The notes: generated from the letters alone by a model not told the origin. A stretch of DNA of 37,572 bases from Chitinophagaceae bacterium (GCA_947447005.1 CANFHO010000016.1:1-37572), one strand, 5' to 3'. Shown: positions 9,168 through 18,868, counted from the first letter of the stretch. Numbers and translations: made by a program.

Positions 9168-10643
9168 ATGAGTGTAACAAAGTACGAATCACAGATCAGG
9201 GAGCCATTGGTGAATGGTGATAAGACCTATGGGCAGGTTACGAAAGACATCGTGCATACGATCGAAGTAAAACCTACGCGCCTTTGGTATATTGGATTTT
9301 ACATTTCTGCAGCATTGCTCCTTTTTGGTGCATATTCTGTGTATCGTGAGGTAACTTACGGTATCGGGCAGTGGAATCTGAACCGTACCATCGGTTGGGG
9401 TTGGGACATCACCAACTTCGTATGGTGGGTAGGTATCGGTCACGCAGGTACATTGATCTCTGCGATCCTCCTCCTGTTTCGTCAGGGTTGGAGAACAGGG
9501 GTAAACCGTGCGGCAGAGGCAATGACCATCTTCGCTGTAATGTGCGCCGGTCAGTTCCCGATCTTCCACATGGGTAGGGTTTGGATGGCGTTTTTCACAT
9601 TGCCTTATCCGAATACACGCGGACCATTATGGCCTAACTTTAACTCTCCATTGTTGTGGGACGTTTTTGCGATTTCAACATATTTCACGGTTTCATTGCT
9701 CTTCTGGTACTCAGGTTTGTTGCCTGACCTTGCAACAGTAAGGGATCGTGCAAAAACAAAATTGCGCAAGCATTTGTATGGAGTTGCATCTTTCGGTTGG
9801 AATGGTAGCACAAAGCACTGGCAACGTCATGAGAGTCTTTCTCTCGTTCTTGCAGGTCTTTCCACTCCACTTGTATTATCAGTACACACCATCGTATCAT
9901 TCGACTTCGCAACATCTATTGTTCCGGGTTGGCATACTACCATCTTCCCTCCATACTTCGTTGCTGGTGCGATCTTCTCAGGATTTGCCATGGTGCAAAC
10001 ATTGATGTTGATCCTCAGAAAGGTAATGGGCTTGGAAGACTATATTACTCTTGGCCACATTGAGGCAATGAACAAGGTAATTGTATTGACTGGTTCAATC
10101 GTAGGTTGTGCTTATCTGACTGAATTGTTTATGGCATGGTACAGTATGGTACCATTTGAACAAGATATCTTCTTCAAATACAGGATTGCTGGTCCTTATG
10201 GATGGAGCTACTGGTTGATGATGACTTGTAACGTAATCTCTCCACAGTTGTTCTGGTTCAGAAAACTCAGGAGGAATGTATTGTTCACTTTTGTGATGAG
10301 TATCATTGTGAACATTGGAATGTGGTTTGAGCGTTTTGTAATCATCGTATCTTCCTTGTATCGTGATTATCTTCCATCATCCTGGTCTATTTATTACAGA
10401 CCAACCATTTGGGAGATTGGTTTTTATCTCGGAACATTCGGTTTCTTCTTCACTTGTTTCTTCCTCTTCTCTAAATATTTCCCTGTAATCGCTATTGCTG
10501 AGATCAAGTATGTCTTGAAAACAACTGGCGAAAGCTTCAAGAATGATATGAGCGGATTGGAAGAGAAGGAATTGGATTCATTTGTGCATGAAATGCACCA
10601 TGATCACCATGAGGAAGGAAGTGTAAAAGTTGCACACCACTAA
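9168..10643 (+). CDS. actC: alternative complex III subunit C, NrfD/PsrC-like membrane subunit
   Basis: Polytopic quinol-binding subunit of the NrfD/PsrC family. Many hydrophobic helices run from about residue 40 to 450, with the characteristic HTIVSFDFA and PGWHTTIFPPYF segments around 245-270. It anchors ActB and forms one of the two related membrane subunits with ActF. The C-terminus is unusually His-rich (MHHDHHEEG, ending VAHH). The length of 491 residues fits the family. It follows actB by 37 bases and precedes actD by 24. Confidence 0.95.
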   Translation: MSVTKYESQIREPLVNGDKTYGQVTKDIVHTIEVKPTRLWYIGFYISAALLLFGAYSVYREVTYGIGQWNLNRTIGWGWDITNFVWWVGIGHAGTLISAILLLFRQGWRTGVNRAAEAMTIFAVMCAGQFPIFHMGRVWMAFFTLPYPNTRGPLWPNFNSPLLWDVFAISTYFTVSLLFWYSGLLPDLATVRDRAKTKLRKHLYGVASFGWNGSTKHWQRHESLSLVLAGLSTPLVLSVHTIVSFDFATSIVPGWHTTIFPPYFVAGAIFSGFAMVQTLMLILRKVMGLEDYITLGHIEAMNKVIVLTGSIVGCAYLTELFMAWYSMVPFEQDIFFKYRIAGPYGWSYWLMMTCNVISPQLFWFRKLRRNVLFTFVMSIIVNIGMWFERFVIIVSSLYRDYLPSSWSIYYRPTIWEIGFYLGTFGFFFTCFFLFSKYFPVIAIAEIKYVLKTTGESFKNDMSGLEEKELDSFVHEMHHDHHEEGSVKVAHH

Positions 10644-10667
10644 TTCTAAAAAAGTAAAAAGAATAAA

Positions 10668-11252
10668 ATGGCTTTGAAAAAATTTGTTGTAGGCTGTTTT
10701 GAAGATGAGAAAGTCCTCTTCCCTGCCGTTGAAAAGGTAAGGAAAACAGGATATAAATTTCATGACATCTATACGCCATTTCCGGTACACGGACTAGACA
10801 AGGCAATGGGTTTGAGAGAAACGAGTCTGCATACCGCAGGTTTCCTCTATGGTTTGATTGGAACAACAACCGCTGTAACATTCATGACATGGGTGTTTAC
10901 AAAAGATTGGCCAATGAATATTGGTGGTAAGCCACATTTTGCCCTTCCAGCCTGGATTCCAATCACATTTGAATTGACAGTTCTCTGTGCTGCTGTAGGT
11001 ATGGTACTTACATTTTGCTACATCTGCCAGTTGGCTCCATTTGTGAAAAAGCACACTTTCCATCCACGTGCAACAGATGATCTGTTTGTGATGGTAATCG
11101 AGTGTGGTGAACATACAAGCGAAGATGAAGTGAAGGCATTGCTCAATGAAGCAGGTGCACAAGAAGTAAATACACAAGTTGCTGAAGAAGGTTGGTGGAT
11201 TGGAAGGTATGATCAGGAGCAGGAACTTTATAAGGAACCAAACATTGCATAA
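10668..11252 (+). CDS. actD: alternative complex III subunit D (DUF3341)
   Basis: DUF3341 family protein, the ActD subunit. A short soluble N-terminus with the family segment KFHDIYTPFPVHGLD precedes two membrane helices (about residues 58-78 and 95-122). A soluble C-terminal domain of ferredoxin-like appearance follows (FVMVIECGEH, then GAQEV) and ends in charged residues. ActD has no cofactor and helps hold the complex together. Length 194 is typical. Confidence 0.93.
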   Translation: MALKKFVVGCFEDEKVLFPAVEKVRKTGYKFHDIYTPFPVHGLDKAMGLRETSLHTAGFLYGLIGTTTAVTFMTWVFTKDWPMNIGGKPHFALPAWIPITFELTVLCAAVGMVLTFCYICQLAPFVKKHTFHPRATDDLFVMVIECGEHTSEDEVKALLNEAGAQEVNTQVAEEGWWIGRYDQEQELYKEPNIA

Positions 11253-11301
11253 TTAAAGTAACAGGGAAAAGCTCCGAGGAGATCTATAAAACAAATAAGA
11301 A

Positions 11302-11934
11302 ATGAAAAGATCAACAATCGTTTTCTGTGGACTGGCTGCCTTGATGATGGTAGCTGTGGGATGCAGCGATGTGAAAAGAAAGCCGGGCAAAGTGTATATG
11401 CCAGACATGGCATACAGCCGTGCTTATGAAACGTATTCAACGAATCCGGTATTTGCAGATGGCAGAACCAATCAAGCTCCTGTAGCGGGTACTGTTAAGC
11501 GTGGCGATGAATATCCAGTTCATATTGGTATGGATGCCATTGGAGACACCGCAAACTATTTTGCATCACGTCAATTGGTAAATCCATTCACGGAACTTAC
11601 TGCTGATCAATTGAAGGAGTCTGAAAGGTTGTTCCTTATCAATTGTGCCATTTGCCATGGCTCTAAACTTGATGGCAATGGTCCATTGTGGAAAGACGGC
11701 GATGGTCCTTTCCCTTCAAAGCCAGCTGCGTTGGTGGGTGATGCAAGATATGAGAACATGCCTGATGGACAAATGTTCTACTCTATTACGTACGGAAAGA
11801 ATCTGATGGGAAGCTATGCATCACAAATCAATGCAAAGCAACGTTGGATGGTGATCAGCTATATCAAAAATAAGCAAGGCAAATTGAAGCCTGCCGCTGC
11901 TGCTGTTGACAGCGCTGCAGTTGCAACTAAATAA
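11302..11934 (+). CDS. actE: alternative complex III subunit E, monoheme cytochrome c lipoprotein
   Basis: Periplasmic lipoprotein cytochrome c. The signal peptide ends in a lipobox with Cys21 (VAVGC), so the protein should be membrane-anchored by lipid. One heme site, CAICH at 115-119; a methionine in the later ITYGKNLMGSY segment is the likely axial ligand. The C-terminus is an Ala/Val-rich tail. In the complex it lies next to the ActA hemes and is a candidate exit point toward the oxidase. Length 210 fits the family. Confidence 0.93.
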   Translation: MKRSTIVFCGLAALMMVAVGCSDVKRKPGKVYMPDMAYSRAYETYSTNPVFADGRTNQAPVAGTVKRGDEYPVHIGMDAIGDTANYFASRQLVNPFTELTADQLKESERLFLINCAICHGSKLDGNGPLWKDGDGPFPSKPAALVGDARYENMPDGQMFYSITYGKNLMGSYASQINAKQRWMVISYIKNKQGKLKPAAAAVDSAAVATK

Positions 11935-11957
11935 AAGAACGAATTAAAAAATCAGGG

Positions 11958-13178
11958 ATGAGCAAGCAACAATTTGAGATTTCAGCCGGATACAAGAAAT
12001 GGACGAACATTCTGCTCGGTGCAGGAGTTCTGACCCTGGCTTTGGGAGTCTTTTTCCTCGCCATGAGCAAGGATGAAGTGGCGCAAACACGCTTTTGGGC
12101 AGTTTTACTGCAGAACAGTGTATTCTTCCTGTTGGTTGTAAATGCCAGCATGTTTTTCATATGCGCAACTACACTCGCCATGGGTGGATGGCAAATGGCT
12201 TTCCGCAGGGTGCCAGAGGCGATTTCAAGTTTAGTGCCTGTTTTCTCTGCACTTGCATTCCTCGTGTTCGCAGGTATTATATTTGGCGACAAGCATACAA
12301 TTTATCATTGGTTAGATAAGGAGCATGTTGCACACGATCCTATTTTGAAAGGCAAAAGTGCATTCCTGAATCCTAAATTTTTTATGATATGGACCATCAT
12401 CACCATGGTAGTATGGTCATTGGTTGGCGCGAAAATGAGAAAACTTTCCTCTCAAGCAGATGAGCCAATGAGTTTGGAGGAATCTAAAAAATTCATCTGG
12501 AACAACACAGTTTGGGGAGCTATTTTTATTGTATTCTTCGCACTTACAGTAGCTTCAACCATTCCTTGGTTGTGGTTGATGAGTATTGATGCCCATTGGT
12601 ATTCAACCATGTATAGCTGGTATACATTTGTTAGTTCATTTGTAGCTGGAATGTCGTTGGTTGCATTGTTTGTAATCTATTTGAAGAACAACGATCAACT
12701 CGGTTATGTAACTGAAGAGCATTTGCATGATCTTGGTAAGTTCATGTTCGCATTCTCAGTATTCTGGACATACCTTTGGTATTCTCAATTCATGTTGATC
12801 TGGTATGCAAATATTCCTGAAGAAACAGTTTATTTCAAACCTCGTTTGGAAGGTCCTTATAAAGTTATTTTCTTCTTGAACCTTATTACCAATTTTGCAG
12901 TGCCGTTGCTGCTCTTGATGAGAAGTGGTGCAAAAAGAAGTTTTTCAACTGTAACTGTGTTAGCGATATTAATTATCCTTGGTCACTGGATGGATTTCTA
13001 TCAAATGGTTATGCCTGGAACAATGCATGAGCATTACAGTCTCGGTTGGTTCGAATTTGGTATTCTCGCACTTTATGCTGGATTGATCATGTTCTTTGTA
13101 GGCAAGGGACTGGCCAAGAAGCCATTGATTGCGAAATATCATCCATTTATCAAAGAAAGTACGATTCACCACACATAA
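11958..13178 (+). CDS. actF: alternative complex III subunit F, second NrfD-like membrane subunit
   Basis: Polytopic membrane protein of about ten helices, recognised as ActF from its sequence and operon place. Characteristic regions include STIPWLWLMSIDAHWYSTMY and the WTYLWYSQFMLIWYANIPEE segment. ActF pairs with ActC and is thought to take part in proton handling. The C-terminus ends STIHHT, again with histidines. It is the last act gene, 52 bases before coxB. Confidence 0.93.
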   Translation: MSKQQFEISAGYKKWTNILLGAGVLTLALGVFFLAMSKDEVAQTRFWAVLLQNSVFFLLVVNASMFFICATTLAMGGWQMAFRRVPEAISSLVPVFSALAFLVFAGIIFGDKHTIYHWLDKEHVAHDPILKGKSAFLNPKFFMIWTIITMVVWSLVGAKMRKLSSQADEPMSLEESKKFIWNNTVWGAIFIVFFALTVASTIPWLWLMSIDAHWYSTMYSWYTFVSSFVAGMSLVALFVIYLKNNDQLGYVTEEHLHDLGKFMFAFSVFWTYLWYSQFMLIWYANIPEETVYFKPRLEGPYKVIFFLNLITNFAVPLLLLMRSGAKRSFSTVTVLAILIILGHWMDFYQMVMPGTMHEHYSLGWFEFGILALYAGLIMFFVGKGLAKKPLIAKYHPFIKESTIHHT

Positions 13179-13230
13179 AATGAGGCGAATCCATCAAAAT
13201 ACAATTCATTAACAAAACATACGAAAGCAC

Positions 13231-14277
13231 ATGTCGGGTTATTTCATATTAGCAATCTTGGCCCTCGCATTTGTGGTCACATTCCAGATCGCAAAAGCAA
13301 GTGAATATGTTTCAGTGTTGAAAGGAGAAGAAAAAACTTTCAGGCAGAACAACCGTATCAATGCCTTTTTGTTTATCATCTTCCTCGTAGGAGGTCTTGC
13401 AGCAGCATGGTGGTGCAATGAAGCGTTCTACGGAAAAACATTGTTGGCGCAGCCTGCCGCTTCAGAGCATGGTGAAAAAATCGATTTGATGCTCATGATT
13501 ACCATAGCAGTAACCGGTGTTGTTTTCATATTGACACAGGTTTTATTGTTCTGGTTTGCATATAAGTATCAATACACTGAAAAAAGAGTTGCCTATTTCT
13601 TTCCCCATAATAATAAGTTAGAGTTGATCTGGACAGTTGTACCTGCCATCTTCTTGACTGTTTTGGTTGGATATGGTTTGTATTTCTGGTTGAAAATGAC
13701 AGGTGATGCACCGAAAGATGCTCAAATTGTTGAGATCACAGGTAAACAATTCAACTGGATGGTTAGATACCCTGGGAAAGATAAAGTGTTGGGAAGAAAA
13801 AATTATCGCCTTACAGATGCATCAAGTGGTAATGCACTTGGTGTTGATTGGGAAGATGGTGCAAGCCACGATGATCTTGAAGCAACTGAAGTACATTTGG
13901 TTGTAAATAAACCAGTTCAACTTGTAATCAATGCACAAGATGTAATACATGACGTAGGACTTGTTCATTTCAGGTTGAAGATGGATGCTGTGCCTGGTAT
14001 ACCAACAACACTTTGGTTTACTCCAAAATATACCACAGCTCAAATGAAAGAAATTACTGGAAATAAGAATTTCGTTTACGAAATTTCTTGTGACCAAATG
14101 TGTGGTGCAGGACACTACTCCATGAGAGGAGTGATTGTGGTTGAGACGCAAGCAGAATATGATGCATGGTTGGCTACTAAAAAGCCACAGTATGTAATAT
14201 TGCAGGAACAAAACAATCCTGCCCCTGCGGCGGCTGATTCAACCTCCGCTTCCAAACCATTAGCACAAATGAATTAA
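13231..14277 (+). CDS. coxB: cytochrome c oxidase subunit II (CuA)
   Basis: Subunit II, which accepts electrons at the binuclear CuA centre. The CuA motif is C287-x3-C291-x3-H295-x2-M298, with E/S residues between as usual (YEISCDQMC). The upstream His ligand lies in DVIHDVG (about residue 239). The N-terminus holds an extra hydrophobic helix (residues 1-20), another near 46-62, then two around 85-150, so this form has more membrane segments than the two of simple subunit II. There is no CXXCH, so no fused cytochrome c domain; the donor must come from the act gene products or a cytochrome elsewhere. The tail is Ala/Pro/Ser-rich. Confidence 0.95.
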   Translation: MSGYFILAILALAFVVTFQIAKASEYVSVLKGEEKTFRQNNRINAFLFIIFLVGGLAAAWWCNEAFYGKTLLAQPAASEHGEKIDLMLMITIAVTGVVFILTQVLLFWFAYKYQYTEKRVAYFFPHNNKLELIWTVVPAIFLTVLVGYGLYFWLKMTGDAPKDAQIVEITGKQFNWMVRYPGKDKVLGRKNYRLTDASSGNALGVDWEDGASHDDLEATEVHLVVNKPVQLVINAQDVIHDVGLVHFRLKMDAVPGIPTTLWFTPKYTTAQMKEITGNKNFVYEISCDQMCGAGHYSMRGVIVVETQAEYDAWLATKKPQYVILQEQNNPAPAAADSTSASKPLAQMN

Positions 14278-14303
14278 AGTATAAAGCGTACAAAAATAAT
14301 ACA

Positions 14304-16121
14304 ATGAGTAGCGAAACCATTTTACACGGACACGCAACAGAGGCAGCAGTACATGGACATGAGGCACATGGAGAACATGAGCATCATCATGAAGATTCAT
14401 TTCTTACGAAGTATATCTTCAGTACAGATCATAAAATGATTGCCAAGCAATTCCTGATTACAGGTATGATTTGGGCTATCATCGGTGGTTTATTTTCAGT
14501 GCTTTTCCGTTTGCAGTTGGGATATCCTGACATGTCTTTCCCTTTCCTGGAAGATCTTTTTGGCAAGTGGGCTGCAGGTGGACGCATATCAAATGAGTTC
14601 TACTATGCATTGGTAACCATGCATGGTACCATTCTCGTATTCTTTGTGTTGACTGCTGGTTTGAGTGGAACATTTGCGAACCTGCTTATTCCTCTTCAAA
14701 TCGGTGCTCGTGATATGGCATCAGGATTTTTGAACATGCTTAGCTACTGGTTTTTCTTTTTGGCCAGCATTGTAATGTTTGCATCCCTTTTCATTCAGAC
14801 AGGTCCTGCATCTGGCGGTTGGACAATCTACCCTCCATTGAGTGCATTGGGTCAGGCGAATGAAGGTTCTAAATTGGGTATGGACTTCTGGTTGATATCC
14901 ATGGCACTATTCATTGTTTCGTCTCTACTTGGTGGTTTGAACTATATCTCTACCATTCTAAACCTTCGTACGAAGGGAATGAGCATGACTAAAATGCCAT
15001 TGACTATTTGGGCGATATTCTTCACAGCAGTACTTGGAGTACTTTCATTCCCTGTATTGTTGTCTGGTGCAGTTCTTCTATTGTTTGATCGTAACCTTGG
15101 AACAAGTTTCTATCTTTCAGAGATTGTTGTAAAAGGTGAAATTCTTCCAAATGAAGGTGGAAGTGCAATTTTGTTCCAACACCTTTTCTGGTTCCTTGGC
15201 CATCCAGAAGTATATATCATCCTTCTTCCTGCAATGGGTATGGTTTCTGAAATCATGTCTGTCAACTCAAGAAAGCCAATCTTCGGTTATCTTGCGATGA
15301 TTGCCTCTTTGTTTGCAATTTGTATTCTTGCCTTCCTTGTGTGGGCTCACCATATGTTCGTAACTGGTTTGAATCCATTCCTGGGTGCATTCTTCGTATT
15401 GCTTACATTGTTGATTGCTGTACCATCAGCCATCAAGGTGTTCAACTGGCTAACAACATTGTGGAGAGGTAATATCAGATTCACACCTGCCATGCTTTTC
15501 GCCATAGGTTTTGTAAGTCTTTTCATTTCTGGTGGTTTAACAGGTATCTTCCTCGGAAATTCAACGTTGGATATTCACTTGCACGATACCTATTTTGTAG
15601 TTGCACACTTCCATATTGTAATGGGTGTGGCATCATTCTTTGGAATGTTTGCAGGTGTTTATCATTGGTTCCCTAAAATGTATGGACGTTATTTGAATAA
15701 CACAATGTCTTTCATCCATTTCTGGGTAACATTGGTTGGTGCATATTTGATATTCTGGCCAATGCACTATCAAGGACTTGCTGGTATGCCACGTCGTTAT
15801 ACCGATTTCAGCAATTGGGAATCATTCAAAAACTTTGCTGAAATGAACCGCTTTATCAGCACAGTTGCAATGATTGTATTTGCTATCCAGCTTCTTTTTG
15901 TATTCAATTTCTTCTATTCCATATTCAAAGGCAGAAAAGTTACTTCACAAAATCCATGGGGTGCAAACACATTGGAGTGGACTACACCAATCAATCCTGG
16001 TCATGGTAACTGGCCTGGTGAACTTCCTGAAGTTCACAGGTGGCCATATGATTATGGAAAAGACGGAAGAGAATTCATACCTCAAACTGAGCCATTGGGC
16101 GAAGGAGAGGCAGAACATTAA
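14304..16121 (+). CDS. coxA: cytochrome c oxidase subunit I, A1-like
   Basis: Catalytic heme-copper subunit that reduces oxygen and pumps protons. Visible are a heme ligand region HGTILVFF, the CuB/Tyr site GHPEVY, the CuB pair in WAHHMFVTG, and the heme ligands in HDTYFVVAHFH. The glutamate of GHPEVY is kept and the D-channel Asp is present in IGARDMAS, so this looks A1-type. The K-channel Lys is kept in VPSAIKVF, with Ser in place of Thr. About 12 helices. The N-terminus (residues 5-31) is strikingly His-rich and the C-terminus ends EAEH. It follows coxB by 26 bases. Confidence 0.96.
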   Translation: MSSETILHGHATEAAVHGHEAHGEHEHHHEDSFLTKYIFSTDHKMIAKQFLITGMIWAIIGGLFSVLFRLQLGYPDMSFPFLEDLFGKWAAGGRISNEFYYALVTMHGTILVFFVLTAGLSGTFANLLIPLQIGARDMASGFLNMLSYWFFFLASIVMFASLFIQTGPASGGWTIYPPLSALGQANEGSKLGMDFWLISMALFIVSSLLGGLNYISTILNLRTKGMSMTKMPLTIWAIFFTAVLGVLSFPVLLSGAVLLLFDRNLGTSFYLSEIVVKGEILPNEGGSAILFQHLFWFLGHPEVYIILLPAMGMVSEIMSVNSRKPIFGYLAMIASLFAICILAFLVWAHHMFVTGLNPFLGAFFVLLTLLIAVPSAIKVFNWLTTLWRGNIRFTPAMLFAIGFVSLFISGGLTGIFLGNSTLDIHLHDTYFVVAHFHIVMGVASFFGMFAGVYHWFPKMYGRYLNNTMSFIHFWVTLVGAYLIFWPMHYQGLAGMPRRYTDFSNWESFKNFAEMNRFISTVAMIVFAIQLLFVFNFFYSIFKGRKVTSQNPWGANTLEWTTPINPGHGNWPGELPEVHRWPYDYGKDGREFIPQTEPLGEGEAEH

Positions 16122-16158
16122 AATGAGTTGTTGTCGTTGACAACATTCAAATAAAAAG

Positions 16159-17058
16159 ATGCAAATGAATGACAAGAGGCAGAACGATGCATCAACAGGA
16201 AAGAGTATAGTGAAGGATTTTATGCAACTAATGAAGTTCACATTGAGCTTCACGGTAGTGTTCTCCTCCGTTGTTTCTTACTTGCTGGTTCCGGGAACAA
16301 CATTTGACATCACATCAGTTCTTTTACTTTTTGTAGGTGGATTGCTCGTAACAGGAGCAGCGAATGCCATCAATCAGATCACAGAAAAAGACACAGATGC
16401 AAAAATGAAACGCACAGCATCAAGACCAGTGGCTTCCGGAAGGATGTCGGTCGACGTAGCTGCAACCTTTTCAGTTTTTAGCGCTGTAGCTGGAATTTTC
16501 ATCATCGGATTGTGGTTCAATTGGGTTGCCGCAGGCATTGCTGCTTTCAGCCTTTTTTTATACGGGTTTGTTTATACCCCTTTAAAAAAAGTTCACTCAA
16601 TCTCTGTATTGGTAGGTGCCATACCTGGTGCTCTTCCATGTTTGATAGGTTGGGCAGCTGGAGATCCTGCGTTGGGTTTTGGTGGTTGGGTTTTATTTTC
16701 ATTGCAGTTCTTCTGGCAATTTCCTCATTTTTGGGCAATTGCCTGGGTATCTCATGAAGACTATACCAGAGCAGGATTCAAACTCTTGCCCACAACCGGC
16801 GGACCAACCAAATATGCAGCTGTACAAGCAATTTTGTATTCTGTAATCCTTATTCCAATTGGTGTATTTCCTTTTGTAATTGGAATGAGTGGTTGGATTA
16901 GCTTGATAGTAGTAACGTTGGCAAATCTGTTTATGTTAATTCAGTGTATCAGGTTGTTCAATGACATGGATGTGAAAGCGGCAAGAAGGGTAATGTTTAG
17001 CTCTTACATATATTTACCAGTAGTATTGTTGGCTTTATTGGCTGATAAACTTAGTTGA
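16159..17058 (+). CDS. cyoE: protoheme IX farnesyltransferase (heme O synthase)
   Basis: UbiA-family prenyltransferase that adds a farnesyl group to heme B to make heme O, the precursor of heme A for the oxidase. The prenyl diphosphate motif is seen at residues 69-90: N69, then D78, D80, then R85-T86 and R89-P90 (KMKRTASRP). Around eight to nine hydrophobic helices; 299 residues is normal. A second start at residue 3 is possible. It sits between subunit I and the subunit III genes. Confidence 0.94.
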   Translation: MQMNDKRQNDASTGKSIVKDFMQLMKFTLSFTVVFSSVVSYLLVPGTTFDITSVLLLFVGGLLVTGAANAINQITEKDTDAKMKRTASRPVASGRMSVDVAATFSVFSAVAGIFIIGLWFNWVAAGIAAFSLFLYGFVYTPLKKVHSISVLVGAIPGALPCLIGWAAGDPALGFGGWVLFSLQFFWQFPHFWAIAWVSHEDYTRAGFKLLPTTGGPTKYAAVQAILYSVILIPIGVFPFVIGMSGWISLIVVTLANLFMLIQCIRLFNDMDVKAARRVMFSSYIYLPVVLLALLADKLS

Positions 17059-17082
17059 AAATTGTAAGTAATAACAAAAGCA

Positions 17083-17646
17083 ATGAGCGAACAAAAAAAT
17101 AAAATTCATCCCCATAAATTTACTTTATGGGTAGCAATAGGAAGTATCCTGATGATGTTTGCAGGTTTAACCAGTGCATACATCGTCAAGAGAAGTCAAG
17201 CCAACTGGCTGATGATTGAAATACCAACCATTTTTTGGTATTCAACAGCAGCCATCTTGATCAGCAGTTTAACCGTTCAATTGGCACTAAGTGCTTTGAA
17301 AAAAAGGGAAATGGCTGTGTACAGGATGTGGATGTTAACAACCACTTTGTTGGGAGTTCTTTTTTTAATCATGCAGATCGTTGGATTTGCAAGTTTTGGA
17401 GGTCATGATATCCGTTTGGTAGGTGCAGGTTCGAATGCTTCTTATTCATTCTTGCTGGCCATCTCTGGCTTACATGGTCTGCACGTTCTCGGCGGAGTCG
17501 TAACATTTATCGTTATGGCCATCCGGGCACTCAGAAGTACAACCCGAACGTACAGCACTGTACCACTGGAGATTGCTTCTACGTATTGGCATTTTGTAGA
17601 TGCTTTATGGATCTACTTATTTATATTTTTCAACTGGATGAAATAA
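17083..17646 (+). CDS. ctaE: cytochrome c oxidase subunit III, first copy
   Basis: Membrane protein of five helices in the subunit III family, with the end motif YWHFVDALWIYLF. At 187 residues it is the short form lacking the first two helices of mitochondrial subunit III. It precedes a second, longer subunit III homologue by 37 bases. Subunit III supports oxidase stability and proton uptake. Confidence 0.9.
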   Translation: MSEQKNKIHPHKFTLWVAIGSILMMFAGLTSAYIVKRSQANWLMIEIPTIFWYSTAAILISSLTVQLALSALKKREMAVYRMWMLTTTLLGVLFLIMQIVGFASFGGHDIRLVGAGSNASYSFLLAISGLHGLHVLGGVVTFIVMAIRALRSTTRTYSTVPLEIASTYWHFVDALWIYLFIFFNWMK

Positions 17647-17683
17647 GTCCCGTTGTATTGAAACCTTTAAACAAGTAAACGAC

Positions 17684-18427
17684 ATGGCAACAGCCCAAGC
17701 ACAGATGCAAACCAAATGGTGGAGCGGCGGTAAAAGCCCCTTCAATGTTGAATATGGTAAGCTTATGATGTGGTACTTCCTCATGAGTGACGCCTTCACC
17801 TTTGGCGCATTCCTGATTTCTTATGGTACAATCCGTTTCAGCCAGAACTTTTGGCCTGATCCTAACCAGGTATTCAATGCATTCCCTTTTGCAGGGCATG
17901 CGAATTTGCCACTTGCTTTCGTGAGTTTGATGACCTTCATCCTCATTGTGAGTTCTGTTACAATGGTTCTTGCAGTTCATGCCGGGCATAAGAATGATAA
18001 GGAAGGTGTTATAAAATGGATGATTTGGACAATTATAGGTGGCATTGCATTCTTAGGCTGTCAGGCTTGGGAGTGGACACACTTGATAACTGGTGATCAT
18101 GCCGTTTTGATAAAAGGCGAAATCCAACATATTGGTACAACAGTAACTATGAACCCATGGGGTCCTGCTACGCATATGATGCATGAAGGTCACCATGTAG
18201 GAACTACGGGTCCGGTTGCCTTTGGAGGTTATTTCTTTGGAATCACTGGATTCCATGGTTTCCACGTATTGTCTGGTGTTGTTATCAATATCGTTATGTT
18301 GTTGATGACCATCAATGGCACATTCGAAAGAAGAGGTCATTATATGATGATTGAAAAAGCTGGTCTCTACTGGCACTTTGTAGACCTGGTATGGGTTTTC
18401 GTATTCCTTTGCTTCTATCTGATTTAA
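17684..18427 (+). CDS. coxC: cytochrome c oxidase subunit III, second copy
   Basis: A second subunit III homologue of 247 residues, ending with the same YWHFVDLVWVFVF signature. It carries a longer loop (about residues 125-170) rich in His and Gly (MMHEGHHVG) between helices. The two adjacent subunit III genes differ in length, so they are paralogues rather than a recent duplication. Either or both may be in the mature enzyme. Confidence 0.9.
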   Translation: MATAQAQMQTKWWSGGKSPFNVEYGKLMMWYFLMSDAFTFGAFLISYGTIRFSQNFWPDPNQVFNAFPFAGHANLPLAFVSLMTFILIVSSVTMVLAVHAGHKNDKEGVIKWMIWTIIGGIAFLGCQAWEWTHLITGDHAVLIKGEIQHIGTTVTMNPWGPATHMMHEGHHVGTTGPVAFGGYFFGITGFHGFHVLSGVVINIVMLLMTINGTFERRGHYMMIEKAGLYWHFVDLVWVFVFLCFYLI

Positions 18428-18451
18428 TCAAAAAATTAAAAGAAACGTATC

Positions 18452-18868
18452 ATGCAACATAGCGATTCACCAGAAATTACTTTTCACCACGAGGCTGGAG
18501 GCGAAGAGGTAATCAAGAAGATCATCAAGACAACAGTAATCCTCTCTGTGATCACCATCATCGAATTGGGATTGGGTCTTACCATGTATGCTATTCCTTT
18601 GGCTGCAGGACTTAAACTCTTCATAAAAGGGGTTATTGTAATTCTATCACTTGCAAAAGCTTTTTATATCGTTGGAATATTCATGCATTTGGGTGAAGAA
18701 CTCAAGAATCTTATCATGACCATCGTTGTTCCATTATTGCTTTTTGTATGGTTCATTGCTGCTTTCCTTTGGGAAGGTGATTCTTGGAAAAACCTCAGAA
18801 ATACCAGGGGTAAATCACAACCTGCAGTTATTCAACAAGCTGCACCCGCTGAAGAAGCACATCATTGA
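18452..18868 (+). CDS. ctaF: cytochrome c oxidase subunit IV (CtaF-type)
   Basis: Small membrane protein with three hydrophobic segments (about residues 28-50, 56-78 and 86-106), matching bacterial subunit IV of the CtaF/CyoD type. The N-terminus is soluble (HSDSPEITFHHEAGGEE), and the C-terminus ends EEAHH. It is the last gene before a strong terminator, so it closes the main respiratory transcript. Confidence 0.88.
   Translation: MQHSDSPEITFHHEAGGEEVIKKIIKTTVILSVITIIELGLGLTMYAIPLAAGLKLFIKGVIVILSLAKAFYIVGIFMHLGEELKNLIMTIVVPLLLFVWFIAAFLWEGDSWKNLRNTRGKSQPAVIQQAAPAEEAHH

Noticed and set aside
14062-14277. Cytochrome c domain at the end of subunit II
   Set aside because: No CXXCH is present; the only cysteines there are the CuA pair.
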